DNA of 64,000 nucleotides from Pseudomonas_T sp032052615 (GCA_032052615.1 DAMBWF010000005.1:62001-126000); one strand, 5' to 3'. Shown: positions 37,225 through 46,020, counted from the stretch's first letter. The notes: generated by a model not told the origin, from the letters alone. A program made the numbers and translations.

Positions 37225-37851
37225 TCAGGCGCGTACCTTCATGCGCTGGCCCAGGTGGCGCGGCTCGACCAGTTCGTCCACCACGCAGGCGGCGAAGCTC
37301 AGCAGGCGCGCCCGCAACGCGTCGTCGGGCGTGCCGCCGGGCGAGCCCAGGTCGTCGATGCTCAGGCCTTCCTCGACCGTGGGCGCGTTCACCAGGGTCC
37401 AGCGCAACGGGCTGTCCCGCAGAAGGCGCCCGATCTCTTCGGCGCTTCCCCGGGTGGCTCCGTCGGGGGCGTCCAGCCAATCGAAGTCACCGATCAGGAC
37501 CAGCCGATCAACCTTCACCCGGGGCATGCCTTGGACCAGGGCCTCGACGGCATCCCGCTGACGGCGCGACCCCGCCGCCGGGTCCGGGCTGTTTCCGGCG
37601 GGCAGGCGCGGGCTGCTCAGCACCCCGATCACGCCGTCGGCGCCGGCCACGCTTTCGCTGACGCTCAGGGCATCGAACAAATCGCCGGGCTTGGCCCGCA
37701 GGCCGGGACGGGCGCTGAGGGCGTTGAGGTCGTCGAGAATCGCAATGCCTTCGTGCTGGCGGCTCAGTAACTCCACCAGCAGGGCGCTGCCGAGACTGCT
37801 TTGCGCGCCGTAGAGCGCGAACTTGAGAATCGGGGTTTCCAGGTTATTCAT
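37225..37851 (-). CDS. NAD(P)-binding oxidoreductase-like protein
   Basis: 208 residues, an atypical short SDR-like Rossmann protein: KFALYGAQSSLGSALLVELL at the N-terminus takes the place of the GxxGxxG loop, and VDRLVLIGDFDWL and WTLVNAPTVEEG match NAD(P)H-binding proteins of the YwnB/epimerase-like type. The glycine loop is weak, so cofactor binding is uncertain. The ATG overlaps the upstream lactonase gene by 4 nt, so the two are co-translated. Confidence 0.75.
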   Translation of the reverse strand: MNNLETPILKFALYGAQSSLGSALLVELLSRQHEGIAILDDLNALSARPGLRAKPGDLFDALSVSESVAGADGVIGVLSSPRLPAGNSPDPAAGSRRQRDAVEALVQGMPRVKVDRLVLIGDFDWLDAPDGATRGSAEEIGRLLRDSPLRWTLVNAPTVEEGLSIDDLGSPGGTPDDALRARLLSFAACVVDELVEPRHLGQRMKVRA

Positions 37852-38942
37852 GACAGGCTCACGAACTTCAGGTCGGACGGGGCGCCGACAGTCACCGTTT
37901 GCAGGGTTTCGCCGATCAGGCCGCTATGAGGGTCGCGCTTCATGACCCGTATCTGGTCGCTGCCCTGGTTCGCCACCAGCAACGCGCGGCCGGAAGGCGT
38001 TAGGGCGAACTCCCGGGGCTCCTGGCCTTCGCAGGCGCGCCGTTGCAGCAGGCTCAGGGTGCCGTCCTCGGGATCGACCCCATAGACCACCAGATGGTTG
38101 TGCTCGCCCCGATCGGCGACATACAGGAAGCGGCCATCGGACGAGAGATGCAGCGCGCCGGCGCCCACCGCGCCGTGGAAGCCTTCCGGCGCCAGACGCA
38201 GGCGCTGCAAGGGCCCGAGGACGCCGTCGGCGTGCTCCAGCACCAACACGTCGCCGCTCAGTTCCAGGGTCAGGTAGGCGCGCCGGCCGTCGGCGGAAAA
38301 CACCAAGTGGCGCGGACCGCTGCCCGGTGGCGCCTCGAAGGCGGGCGGGTGAGCGGGGCGCAACGGTTCGCCGGCCCGGTAGCGATAGACGAAGACCTTG
38401 TCCGCCCCCAAGTCGCAGACGAACAGGTAGCGCCCGGACGGGTCGTTGAGGACGCAGTGGACATGGCCATGCTCCTGGCGCCTGGCTTCGACCGCGCTGC
38501 CGCCCTCGTGGCGATGGATCTGTCGGGCTTTTCCCAAGCCACCTGCTTCGTCCAGGGGGAGCAGGGCCAGCGCGCCCGGGCGCGTTCCGGCGGCGTAGTT
38601 GGCGACGAACAGGTGCGCGCCATCGCTCGCGAGGCTCGCATGGGTCGGATGATCGCCCTGGGACGCCTGGTGCTCGGTGGCGCGCAGCCGGCCGCTGCCG
38701 GGGTCCAGCCGAAAATGGCTCACACTGCCGGCCTCGTCCTCGTGGACGGCATAGACGTTCCGCCCCGTGGCATCCAGCACCAGCCAGGACGGGTTGCTGC
38801 AGACCACTTCGTCCAGGCGTTCGCCGATGCGCTCTTGCTCGGGGTCGAAGGCGAACACTTGGATGCCGCCGCTGGCGCCCTGGGTATAGGTCCCCACGAG
38901 CAGGCGATGGCGGGAAGGAGCGGACCGTGGCGTGGTCTCCAT
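37848..38942 (-). CDS. Lactonase-family beta-propeller protein
   Basis: 364 residues with the repeated blade pattern of the YbhE-type 6-phosphogluconolactonase family (LLVGTYTQGASGGIQVFAFD, NPSWLVLDATGRNVYAVHED, GPRHLVFSADGRRAYLTLEL, SSDGRFLYVADRGEHNHLVV). No signal peptide is evident. It may hydrolyse a sugar lactone in the cytoplasm, but this family also contains proteins of other use. First gene of a two-gene minus-strand unit. Confidence 0.85.
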   Translation of the reverse strand: METTPRSAPSRHRLLVGTYTQGASGGIQVFAFDPEQERIGERLDEVVCSNPSWLVLDATGRNVYAVHEDEAGSVSHFRLDPGSGRLRATEHQASQGDHPTHASLASDGAHLFVANYAAGTRPGALALLPLDEAGGLGKARQIHRHEGGSAVEARRQEHGHVHCVLNDPSGRYLFVCDLGADKVFVYRYRAGEPLRPAHPPAFEAPPGSGPRHLVFSADGRRAYLTLELSGDVLVLEHADGVLGPLQRLRLAPEGFHGAVGAGALHLSSDGRFLYVADRGEHNHLVVYGVDPEDGTLSLLQRRACEGQEPREFALTPSGRALLVANQGSDQIRVMKRDPHSGLIGETLQTVTVGAPSDLKFVSLS

Positions 38943-39095
38943 GGAGCGGGCATCTCCTCACGGAAAAAGGCGTTGTAGAGATGACCGCGACGAACGGCCG
39001 ACGGTTCGACACCCTTCTTTTTCCGCGCCAACCGCCGCCTGAACTCCCAGGCGCCGTCGCCAGTCTGCTGTCAGACCCGAACGCTGGAGGTGAAC

Positions 39096-39893
39096 ATGGA
39101 GATCAGACTGGACGGCCAAGTGGCGCTGGTGACCGGCGCCAGTTCCGGCATTGGCCATGGCTGCGCCCGCGCCCTGGCACAGAGCGGCGCGGCGGTGGCC
39201 ATCAACTACCAGGCCCAGGCCGAACCCGCCGAGCGCCTGGCCGAGGAAATCGTCGCCGCCGGAGGACGCGCCATCGCCATCCGGGCGGATGTATCCGACG
39301 AGCAGGACGTCCAGCGAATGTTCCGCGAGACCCTCGATGCCTTCGGCCACCTGGACATCCTGGTGGCCAACGCCGGCATGCAAAAGGACGCGCCGGCCGC
39401 GGAGCTGAGCCTGGAGGACTGGAACAAGGTCATCGCGGTGAACCTCACCGGCCAGTTCCTCTGCGCCCGGGAAGCGATCCGCCAGTTTCAGCGCCAGGGC
39501 ATTCGCCCCATTTCCCGGGCGGCCGGGAAGATCATCCACATGAGTTCCGTGCACGAGCGCATCCCATGGGCCGGTCATGTCAACTACGCCGCCTCCAAGG
39601 GGGGCGTCGACCTGTTGATGCGCACCCTGGCCCAGGAACTGTCCGGCCAGCGCATCCGCATCAACGGCGTCGCGCCGGGGGCGATCCGGACCGCGATCAA
39701 TGCCGATACCACGTCGGGGGAACAGGGGGAGCGGTTGCTGGACCTGATTCCTTACGGCCGGATAGGGGATGTCGAGGACGTGGCCAACGCGGTGGTCTGG
39801 CTGGCCTCCGACGCCTCGGACTACGTGGTCGGCGCGACCTTGTACATCGACGGCGGCATGAGCCTGTACCCCGGGTTCCGCGACAATGGCTGA
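39096..39893 (+). CDS. SDR oxidoreductase, glucose 1-dehydrogenase type
   Basis: 265 residues from the ATG at 39096, which follows GGAGGTGA. Classical SDR motifs: LVTGASSGIGHGCARALAQS, NAGMQKDAPAAELS, catalytic Ser in IIHMSSVHERIPW, Y-A-A-S-K. The sequence resembles bacterial glucose 1-dehydrogenases in the cofactor and C-terminal regions (DYVVGATLYIDGGMSLYPGF). The stop overlaps the GH15 gene by 8 nt, which suggests a joint role in glucose or glucan metabolism. Confidence 0.9.
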   Translation: MEIRLDGQVALVTGASSGIGHGCARALAQSGAAVAINYQAQAEPAERLAEEIVAAGGRAIAIRADVSDEQDVQRMFRETLDAFGHLDILVANAGMQKDAPAAELSLEDWNKVIAVNLTGQFLCAREAIRQFQRQGIRPISRAAGKIIHMSSVHERIPWAGHVNYAASKGGVDLLMRTLAQELSGQRIRINGVAPGAIRTAINADTTSGEQGERLLDLIPYGRIGDVEDVANAVVWLASDASDYVVGATLYIDGGMSLYPGFRDNG

Positions 39894-41733
39894 CGAAGGC
39901 GCCCTTCAGGGCGGCTCCAACGATCTCGCGACCCAGCGGCCTATCGAGGCCCACGGCATCGTCGGCGACCTGCGCAGCGTGGCGCTGGTCGCCGACGACG
40001 GATGCGTGGATTTCTTCTGCTGGCCCGCTTTCGACAGCCCGACGCTGTTCGCCTCGCTGCTGGACACCCCCGAAGCGGGCCTCTTCGCCCTGGCGCCGGT
40101 GCTGGAACGGGCGCGCCGCCAGCAGTTGTACATCCCCGATACCAACGTCTTGCAGACCCGCTGGCTGGCCGACGAGGCGGTGGTGATCCTTACCGACTTC
40201 ATGCCCATCGACGACCTCCCGGGGCCTCCGCGCCTGGTGAGGCGCATTGAGGTGAGCCAGGGCCAGGCCGAAATCCGTCTGGATTGCCGGGTTCGCCATG
40301 ACTATGGCCGCGCCAAGACCCGGGCCGAGCGCCTGGACACCGGCGACGTGCGCTTCAGCGCGCCCGGCCAGCCGGCCTTGCGCTTGGCCGCCACCACCCC
40401 GTTGCGCGTGGAAGCCCGGGGCGCGGTGGCGCGTTTCCACCTGCGGGCGGGCGAGTGCGTCCAATTCATCCTGGGCGGGGACGAGGACCGGTGGGTTTCC
40501 GCCGAAGATGCCCGGCCGCTCCAGCGCCAGACGGAAACCTTCTGGAAACGCTGGCTCGGCCATTCCCGCTACTGGGGGCGCTGGCGCGAAACGGTGAATC
40601 GTTCCGCCCTGGCTTTGAAATTGCTGACCTCCCGGAACGGCGCGATCCTGGCGGCCGCCACCTTCGGCCTGCCCGAGGTTCGCGGCGGCGAGCGCAATTG
40701 GGACTATCGCTATACCTGGATCCGTGATGCCTCGTTCACCGTCTATGCCTTCATGCGCCTGGGCTTCACCGAGGAAGCCAACGCCTACATGCGCTGGCTG
40801 CGCAAGCAGGTCGGCGATGGCCGGGGCGAGCCGGAAAACCTGCGCATCCTCTACGGCCTAGACGGCCGCGAGGCCCTTCCGGAGGAAGCCCTGGACCACC
40901 TGCGCGGCTACGGCGGGGCCAGGCCCGTACGTATCGGCAACCAGGCCTACGTGCAAACCCAACTGGACATCTACGGCGAGTTGCTGGACGCCATTTATCT
41001 TTCCAACAAATATGGCGAAGCTATTTCCCACGAAGGTTGGCGGCACGTGGTTCACTTGGTGGATGGCCTTTGCGAGAAATGGCGCGACCCCGATGTCGGC
41101 ATCTGGGAAATGCGCGGCGAGCCGCAGTACCTCCTGCATTCCCGCTTGATGTGCTGGGTGGCCTTGGACCGGGCCATCCGGCTCGCCCACAAGCGCTCCT
41201 TGCCTGCGCCCTTCGACCGTTGGGATCGCGAGCGCGCGGCGATCCACGAGGACATCTGGACGCATTTCTGGGACGAGACGAACGGCCATTTCGTCCAGCG
41301 TCTCGGCAGCCGCGTCCTGGACGGGTCGATGCTGCTGATGCCCTTGGTGCGCTTCGTCAGCGCCACCGATCCCCGCTGGCTGTCGACGCTGGAGGCCATC
41401 GAGAAGGCCTTGGTACGGGACGGCATGGTTTATCGCTACCGCAATGCCGAAACGCCTTCGGACAGCCTGGAGGGCGAGGAGGGCGCCTTCGCCGCCTGCT
41501 CTTTCTGGTACGTCGAGTGCCTGGCCCGGGCCGGCCGCGTCGACCAGGCCCACCTGGAATTCGAGCGCCTGCTGCGCTACGCCAACCCGCTCGGCCTCTA
41601 CGCCGAGGAATTCGACACCGATGGCCGCCCGCTGGGCAACCTGCCCCAGGCCCTGACCCATCTCGCCCTGATCAGCGCGGCGACCTACCTGGACCGAAGC
41701 CTGAGCGGGGAGCTTACCTTGTGGAAGCCTTGA
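39886..41733 (+). CDS. Glycoside hydrolase family 15 protein
   Basis: 615 residues. An N-terminal beta-sandwich (about 20-270) and an (alpha/alpha)6 barrel (about 280-605) as in bacterial GH15 glucoamylase/trehalase-like enzymes. Barrel motif GERNWDYRYTWIRDASFTVY; candidate catalytic acids are E408 (GIWEMRGEPQ) and the Glu pair at 531-532 (EGEEGAFAACSFW). No signal peptide, so it acts in the cytoplasm. It may release glucose from the GlgE-pathway glucan or cleave trehalose; the substrate cannot be told by eye. Confidence 0.92.
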   Translation: MADEGALQGGSNDLATQRPIEAHGIVGDLRSVALVADDGCVDFFCWPAFDSPTLFASLLDTPEAGLFALAPVLERARRQQLYIPDTNVLQTRWLADEAVVILTDFMPIDDLPGPPRLVRRIEVSQGQAEIRLDCRVRHDYGRAKTRAERLDTGDVRFSAPGQPALRLAATTPLRVEARGAVARFHLRAGECVQFILGGDEDRWVSAEDARPLQRQTETFWKRWLGHSRYWGRWRETVNRSALALKLLTSRNGAILAAATFGLPEVRGGERNWDYRYTWIRDASFTVYAFMRLGFTEEANAYMRWLRKQVGDGRGEPENLRILYGLDGREALPEEALDHLRGYGGARPVRIGNQAYVQTQLDIYGELLDAIYLSNKYGEAISHEGWRHVVHLVDGLCEKWRDPDVGIWEMRGEPQYLLHSRLMCWVALDRAIRLAHKRSLPAPFDRWDRERAAIHEDIWTHFWDETNGHFVQRLGSRVLDGSMLLMPLVRFVSATDPRWLSTLEAIEKALVRDGMVYRYRNAETPSDSLEGEEGAFAACSFWYVECLARAGRVDQAHLEFERLLRYANPLGLYAEEFDTDGRPLGNLPQALTHLALISAATYLDRSLSGELTLWKP

Positions 41734-41930
41734 GGGGGCCCCCATTGCTAAGTCGTCTCTTTGCTCGTGCCAAGTGATTCAAGCCGGCTTTCTGGGTGAA
41801 GAGATAAAGTGAAGCGACACGTAATGCGTATTGAAGTTTGGGATAATGCGTTAGGGATGGCGGGAGTGTAGAAATAAGTTATATATAGCAGCAATGCAGC
41901 CTGCTTCTGGCTGCTGCTGTGACATTGCTT
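41734..41930. other. AT-rich stretch at the edge of an insert
   Basis: About 200 bases whose composition falls well below the neighbours. No gene or clear repeat is seen. It marks the left edge of the toxin-immunity insert. Confidence 0.4.
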
Positions 41931-42380
41931 TCATTCACATCCAAATTGCTCCTGCAACTGTTCCTTGCTTGTTTTCTTTGAATGGGTGATATTCCTGATC
42001 TGCACTTGCAAGGTTTCGAGGTCGGCATACTTGTAAGGAGCGCAGGTATCCATTTCGAGTATATCGCCATTTTTCTTGTTAACAAGAAAGTTTCCCCAGG
42101 TCGAAATTGCTTGCTGATTGGGGGAGTCGTAGCTGACATGGAAACTATAATAATCCGGTGCGAAAGGAAGTTCATTCGGGCCATTGGCTACGCTTTCGAT
42201 ATCGGCTGCATCAATCTGCTCCGAGGTATAGCCTTTATCGAGCAAGAGTACACGTAAAAGCGCAGCGGCCTGGGGCTCGGTTAGACCCTCTGGCTCTACC
42301 GGGCGATTGGCCAGGATAAGGGGCGACGTGCTTGCACAAGCGTACAAGATGGAAAAAAGTAAGAAAATAAACTGTTTCAT
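41931..42380 (-). CDS. Putative periplasmic immunity lipoprotein
   Basis: 149 residues from the ATG at 42380. A signal peptide ends in a lipobox-like LYAC (MKQFIFLLFSILYACAS), so a periplasmic lipoprotein is likely. The body has EPQAAALLRVLLLDKGYTSE and a Cys pair (DTCAPYKY and the C-terminal GCE). The ATG overlaps the stop of the glucosaminidase gene (ATGA), as in effector-immunity pairs, and the periplasm is where a peptidoglycan-cutting toxin must be blocked. AT-rich codon use indicates transfer. The immunity role is inferred from position. Confidence 0.65.
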   Translation of the reverse strand: MKQFIFLLFSILYACASTSPLILANRPVEPEGLTEPQAAALLRVLLLDKGYTSEQIDAADIESVANGPNELPFAPDYYSFHVSYDSPNQQAISTWGNFLVNKKNGDILEMDTCAPYKYADLETLQVQIRNITHSKKTSKEQLQEQFGCE

Positions 42381-42831
42381 TGCGGACAGTCTAATCTCCT
42401 GCGAACCATCAAAATAACAGCCGCCAGTTTTTGCGCATAATCGTCGGTGCCTCCAGAAGACTTGGAGCCAGTGTTGTAGCCTGCCCTTACGAGCGCCTGG
42501 GAAAAAGCCAAAGGATCTCGCTGGTCTTTTACATAAGGTCCGAATCGCTGCGCAAAGGATTTGCCAGACTGAAGGAAGAGTTGAAGACGGCAATTTTTAC
42601 CTGACTCCGTTGAGCGTTATCTTCCCCCGTTTCGAACGGTGCGGGCGCATGCATCGAGAAATAGTTGTTGTTTTGGGAGGCGATTCTGCCGGAACCATAA
42701 GACGATTCATAGGCAGCAAGGCCTAGAATATTTTCCAAGGGAACGTCCAAACTGTCAGCAATAACCTTGGCATCGACTCGGTATTTTGCCACGAATTCAA
42801 CAGCGGGCCTAGAAAAGCAGGAGTTGTCCAT
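42377..42831 (-). pseudogene. Glucosaminidase-type toxin, single frameshift
   Basis: The N-terminal part (84 residues) has the glucosaminidase pattern LGLAAYESSYGSGRIASQNN with a candidate catalytic Glu, then NYFSMHAPAPFETG. At about 42575 the frame breaks; one base fewer than TTT in a T-run explains it. The next frame gives FLQSGKSFAQRFGPYVKDQR and ALVRAGYNTGSKSSGGTDDY, the usual C-terminal half, ending at the ATGA shared with the immunity gene. It has no signal peptide, as expected of a type VI secretion effector. Either a sequencing indel or a real inactivation. Confidence 0.7.
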
Positions 42832-42984
42832 AGGAATGCTCAGTTAGGAAAGAATTTTATAATTCACTTTATAGAGCATCACTACCACTATCCTCAACAA
42901 ACTCGACTCCACTCGTCGCCATGCCGGCACTCCCGGGGCCAAGGCCGTTTCCAAGCAGACAAGTCCATCACTCGGAGAGTCGCC

Positions 42985-43305
42985 ATGCCTGCCCACCCCG
43001 TCCTGCCGGCCCTTGCCTTGGTCGCCGCCACCGTCCTGGCCTCCGCCGCCCATGCCCAGAGCAGCATGCCGGGCGCGCCCGGGGGCCCTGGCGCGGGTTC
43101 GCCCACCACGCCACGCACCGACGACACCCTCCTGCAGGAGCCCATGGGCAACGATACCGAGCACGGCACCGTGATGGAGCACGAGAACCGCATCACCCTG
43201 GATGGAAAATCCGGGTCCGGCACGGATGGCACCGATGGGCGCACCACCGGCAGCGGGACCACCAGCGAAAGCATTCCCGACGATATCCCGCCCCGTCGCG
43301 AGTGA
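42985..43305 (+). CDS. Secreted Gly/Thr-rich small protein
   Basis: 106 residues: a signal peptide (about 1-25, ending AAHAQ) followed by a low-complexity Pro/Gly/Thr/Ser/Asp-rich mature part (SSMPGAPGGPGAGSPTTPRT) with no Cys. It looks disordered and periplasmic or exported. No function is assigned. Codon use is like the core genome, unlike the AT-rich insert just upstream. Confidence 0.6.
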   Translation: MPAHPVLPALALVAATVLASAAHAQSSMPGAPGGPGAGSPTTPRTDDTLLQEPMGNDTEHGTVMEHENRITLDGKSGSGTDGTDGRTTGSGTTSESIPDDIPPRRE

Positions 43306-43345
43306 CCCTCTCGTCGGCGACGGACAGGCCGGCTAAGCTGCCGGC

Positions 43346-43684
43346 ATGTCCCGCTCGCCCGACTGTCTCGCCCGTCTGTACACCGTTTGCCGCCAAGTCA
43401 TGGCCGGTGAGGCCGATACGCTGCGGGCGTTGCGCGCCCAAGGCTTCGAGTGCGAGACGGGACAATGGGAATTCACCCTGCCGGCCGTGCGCGCCTGGCT
43501 GTATCCCGACCTGGAGCTTCCCGCGTTCCTGCGCCTGTTGTACGGCGGCACGCTCAACCGGGCATTGGGTCTTTTGGGCGCTGAGATCGTGGTCGCCGAT
43601 AACCGGGGGAGGGTGACGCTGAGCCGCTATCGCTTGCAGCCCCTCGGCGCGGTTCAGTCTTCCCGGGGCGAACTGGGCCGGTAG
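43346..43684 (+). CDS. Hypothetical protein next to the cobalamin genes
   Basis: 112 residues, soluble. LARLYTVCRQVMAGEADTLR and LPAFLRLLYGGTLNRALGLL suggest a helical domain with a short beta part near the C-terminus. The last 31 nt overlap the 3' end of cobM, tail to tail. I recognise no family. The start has no strong ribosome binding site, so this is moderate support. Confidence 0.55.
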   Translation: MSRSPDCLARLYTVCRQVMAGEADTLRALRAQGFECETGQWEFTLPAVRAWLYPDLELPAFLRLLYGGTLNRALGLLGAEIVVADNRGRVTLSRYRLQPLGAVQSSRGELGR

Positions 43685-44418
43685 AGGTGGGCGTGCCCGG
43701 CGTCGTACAGCGCCGACCGGCCGAAGGCCCCGGCCCCCAGCACCCGCCCCACCAGGATCAGCGCCGTGCGGCGAAAGCCCTTAGCCTCCACCCGCCCCTG
43801 GATATCGGCCAGGGTGCCCTGCACCCAGTCCTGGTCCGGCCAGGTAGCGCGATGCACCACCGCCACCGGACAGTCGGCGCCGTAGTGAGGCAACAGAGTC
43901 GCGACGATCCGGGCCAGATGGGCGACTCCCAGGTGGATCGCCAAGGTGGCCCGGTGGCGGGCGAGGTCGGCGAGTTCTTCCCCCTCCGGCATGACCGTGT
44001 GCTGGGCGTGCCGGGTGAGGATCACGCTCTGGGCCACGCCCGGGAGGGTCAGCTCCACCCCCAGCACCGCCGCGCAGGCGGAGGCGGCGGTCACCCCCGG
44101 GACGATCTCGTAGGGGATGCCCCGCTCTCGCAAGTGGACGATCTGCTCGCCGATGGCGCCATACAGGGAAGGGTCCCCGGAGTGGACCCGGGCCACGTCC
44201 CAGCCGCGCCGGTGGGCGTCGGCCAAGTGCTCGACGATCTGTTCCAAGTGCAGGGACGCGGTGTCGATCACCCGTTCGGCGCGATGGCCGTCCAGTACCG
44301 CCCGGGGGACCAGCGAGCCGGCATAAAGGATCAGCGGGCAACTGCGTATCAGGCGTTGCCCCTTGACGGTGATGAGCTCGGGGTCGCCCGGCCCGGCACC
44401 GATGAAATAGACGGTCAT
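43654..44418 (-). CDS. cobM: Precorrin-4 C11-methyltransferase
   Basis: 254 residues from the ATG at 44418. The tetrapyrrole methylase fold is shown by TVYFIGAGPGDPELITVKGQ, RVHSGDPSLYGAIGEQ (SAM loop) and YEIVPGVTAASACAAVLGVE. It methylates precorrin-4 at C11 with SAM in aerobic corrin synthesis. The start overlaps cobE by 4 nt (ATGA). It ends the cbtB-cbtA-cobE-cobM run, which a cobalamin riboswitch precedes. Confidence 0.95.
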   Translation of the reverse strand: MTVYFIGAGPGDPELITVKGQRLIRSCPLILYAGSLVPRAVLDGHRAERVIDTASLHLEQIVEHLADAHRRGWDVARVHSGDPSLYGAIGEQIVHLRERGIPYEIVPGVTAASACAAVLGVELTLPGVAQSVILTRHAQHTVMPEGEELADLARHRATLAIHLGVAHLARIVATLLPHYGADCPVAVVHRATWPDQDWVQGTLADIQGRVEAKGFRRTALILVGRVLGAGAFGRSALYDAGHAHLYRPSSPRED

Positions 44419-44831
44419 GCCGGGGCGTCCTCCCGGGCGCGAACCTCGGCCAGGGCGATGCTGGCCCGAGCACTGACGCGCTTGCCGACCCGCAGCTCGC
44501 CCGGAGCATCGCCCCAGCGATCCGCTAGGGCCAGGGCAGCGGCTTCGGCGATGCCCGCGCAGCCGGTGGCCTGGCGAACCCGAACCGAGGGGGTTTCCAG
44601 GCGATTGGTGTAGCTGGCCAGGGTGGCTTCGTCGAAACCCGCCAAGGGCAAGGCCCGCTGCCGGGCCAGTTCTCTCAGCGCCGGCTCGGCGCACTTGCGT
44701 TGCAGGCTGGCCAGCCCGATGAGAGCGGCGCGAGGCGCGCCGCTCTCATCCAGCACGTGGTCCAGCAGTTCCGCCAGCTCGGCCGTCTCGCAACCCCGCC
44801 GGCAGCCGAGCCCCGCCACGTAGCGGCTCAC
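44415..44831 (-). CDS. cobE: Cobalamin biosynthesis protein CobE (CbiG C-terminal type)
   Basis: 138 residues from a GTG at 44831, chosen because it overlaps the cbtA stop (GTGA) and gives the normal CobE length. Motifs: YVAGLGCRRGCETAELAELL, IGLASLQRKCAEPALRELA, and VRQATGCAGIAEAAALALA, as in CobE and the C-terminal part of CbiG. CobE binds a pathway intermediate and is needed for corrin ring synthesis, though its exact reaction is unsettled. It is coupled to cbtA and cobM by 4-nt overlaps. Confidence 0.9.
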   Translation of the reverse strand: MSRYVAGLGCRRGCETAELAELLDHVLDESGAPRAALIGLASLQRKCAEPALRELARQRALPLAGFDEATLASYTNRLETPSVRVRQATGCAGIAEAAALALADRWGDAPGELRVGKRVSARASIALAEVRAREDAPA

Positions 44832-45517
44832 CGGGCCTCGGGGGCCGGGCGGCTGAACAGCCAGGCGCTGGCGGCACCCAGGGCCAGCCAGAACAGCGCG
44901 TTGGTGACCAGCGAGGCGAACACGAATTGCCGCTCCAGGTGGGCCGGCGCCAGGCTTTCGTGCACCTCGGGCTGCGGGGCGCCGATCACATGCGGCACGG
45001 CGATCAGCAGCAGGGCGCCGACCCGCAGCGCCCAGTGCCGGGCGAACACCAGCAGGGCCAGGCCCACCGCGGTGGCGGCGGCGGTACCCGCCCACCAATA
45101 CTGACGCAGCAGCAGATCGGCGGCGGCGGTACCCGGCAGTTCCGGCGGCAGGCCGGCGGCCGGCGCCAGGTTAAAGACGATGAAGCCGGCGGCGCCCCAG
45201 GCTAATCCTTCGCGTGCCCGCAGGGGCGCCTTCAGGGCATACAGCCCCGCCAGCATCAGCGCGAAGCCTACCGCCACCACCAGGTTGCTGCCGCTGGTGG
45301 ACAGGGTGCGCTGCCAGCCGTCTTCCGGCGACCAGGCTTCGGCTTCGTGGACATGGGCGGCGCCGTCGCCATGTTGATGGGCGACGGCGGGCTCGTCTTG
45401 CTCGTAGGTTTCCGCTTCGAGGATCAGCGGGGAGACCCAGAGCAGTTGCAGCAGGGTCAGCAGGACGGCCGCCAGCAGGCCGGCGAGCCCCGCGGTATGG
45501 GCGATGCGCTTGAACAT
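44828..45517 (-). CDS. cbtA: Cobalt transporter subunit CbtA
   Basis: 229 residues with about five hydrophobic helices (near 7-30, 75-95, 105-125, 145-165 and 205-222). A His-rich loop (VAHQHGDGAAHVHEAEAW) lies between helices 1 and 2. FKRIAHTAGLAGLLAAVLLT is the family N-terminus. CbtA with CbtB is a predicted cobalt uptake system found downstream of cobalamin riboswitches in proteobacteria. It is 11 nt after cbtB. Confidence 0.9.
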   Translation of the reverse strand: MFKRIAHTAGLAGLLAAVLLTLLQLLWVSPLILEAETYEQDEPAVAHQHGDGAAHVHEAEAWSPEDGWQRTLSTSGSNLVVAVGFALMLAGLYALKAPLRAREGLAWGAAGFIVFNLAPAAGLPPELPGTAAADLLLRQYWWAGTAAATAVGLALLVFARHWALRVGALLLIAVPHVIGAPQPEVHESLAPAHLERQFVFASLVTNALFWLALGAASAWLFSRPAPEAR

Positions 45518-45528
45518 GACACCGCTCC

Positions 45529-45714
45529 TCAGTGGCAGGGGAAGGCCGTGCTGTGGCGGGTGTCGTGGGCGGCGTTATGCACCGCCTCGAGGTGGGAGAA
45601 GCCGGCGAAATAGACGAGCAGGGCGCCGAGCAGGCAACTGCCGACGGCCAGTGGCAGGCGTTGCGACAAGGAGCGTATGGAAAAGGACGTGGAGGCGAGG
45701 GCGCTGCGAGACAT
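45529..45714 (-). CDS. cbtB: Cobalt transporter subunit CbtB
   Basis: 61 residues from the ATG at 45714. One membrane helix (about 20-40, LPLAVGSCLLGALLVYFAGF) followed by a His-rich tail, EAVHNAAHDTRHSTAFPCH, the usual metal-binding end of CbtB. It works with CbtA in predicted cobalt uptake. First gene after the minus-strand cobalamin riboswitch. Confidence 0.9.
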   Translation of the reverse strand: MSRSALASTSFSIRSLSQRLPLAVGSCLLGALLVYFAGFSHLEAVHNAAHDTRHSTAFPCH

Positions 45715-45829
45715 GGTGCGTTCCTTCTGGGCTGCGGGGTGAGCATCGGGAGGCAGCCGGCACGCACGAAAACCGGGGCCGCGAGGCGCCCGGGTTCCGG
45801 CTCGTGTCCGCCCGCCGCGGTAAGCCATA

Positions 45830-46020
45830 CAGGACCAGGCCGGTCTCCGGGCTTGCAAGGGCCGGCCTGCCGGCCGGCGGCGGAATCGCCTTCCCGTGCG
45901 ATGCACAGTGGCCATCCGATTCCATCGCTTGCTTACCGTTGCGGGGGCAGCGCCGGACTTGCGGCGAGACGACCCGCCACGCACCGGCTTCCCGTTTCAC
46001 CCCGCGCACGGCCGCGCGGG
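45830..46020 (-). promoter_or_regulatory. Cobalamin riboswitch controlling cbtBA-cobE-cobM
   Basis: Read on the minus strand from 46020: GGGAAGCCGGTG, then TCCGGCGCTGCCCCCGCAAC, then GGTAAGC, GGCCACTG, GGGAAGGCG, and the B12 box AAGCCCGGAGACCGGCCTG (about 45836-45855). All conserved blocks of the AdoCbl riboswitch are present in order. It lies about 120 nt before cbtB, and should turn down cobalt uptake and corrin synthesis when cobalamin is plentiful. Confidence 0.93.

Noticed and set aside
41736..41752. GGGGGCCCCC palindrome after the GH15 gene as a terminator
   Set aside because: There is no loop or T-run; a self-complementary run of this kind is not a hairpin terminator.
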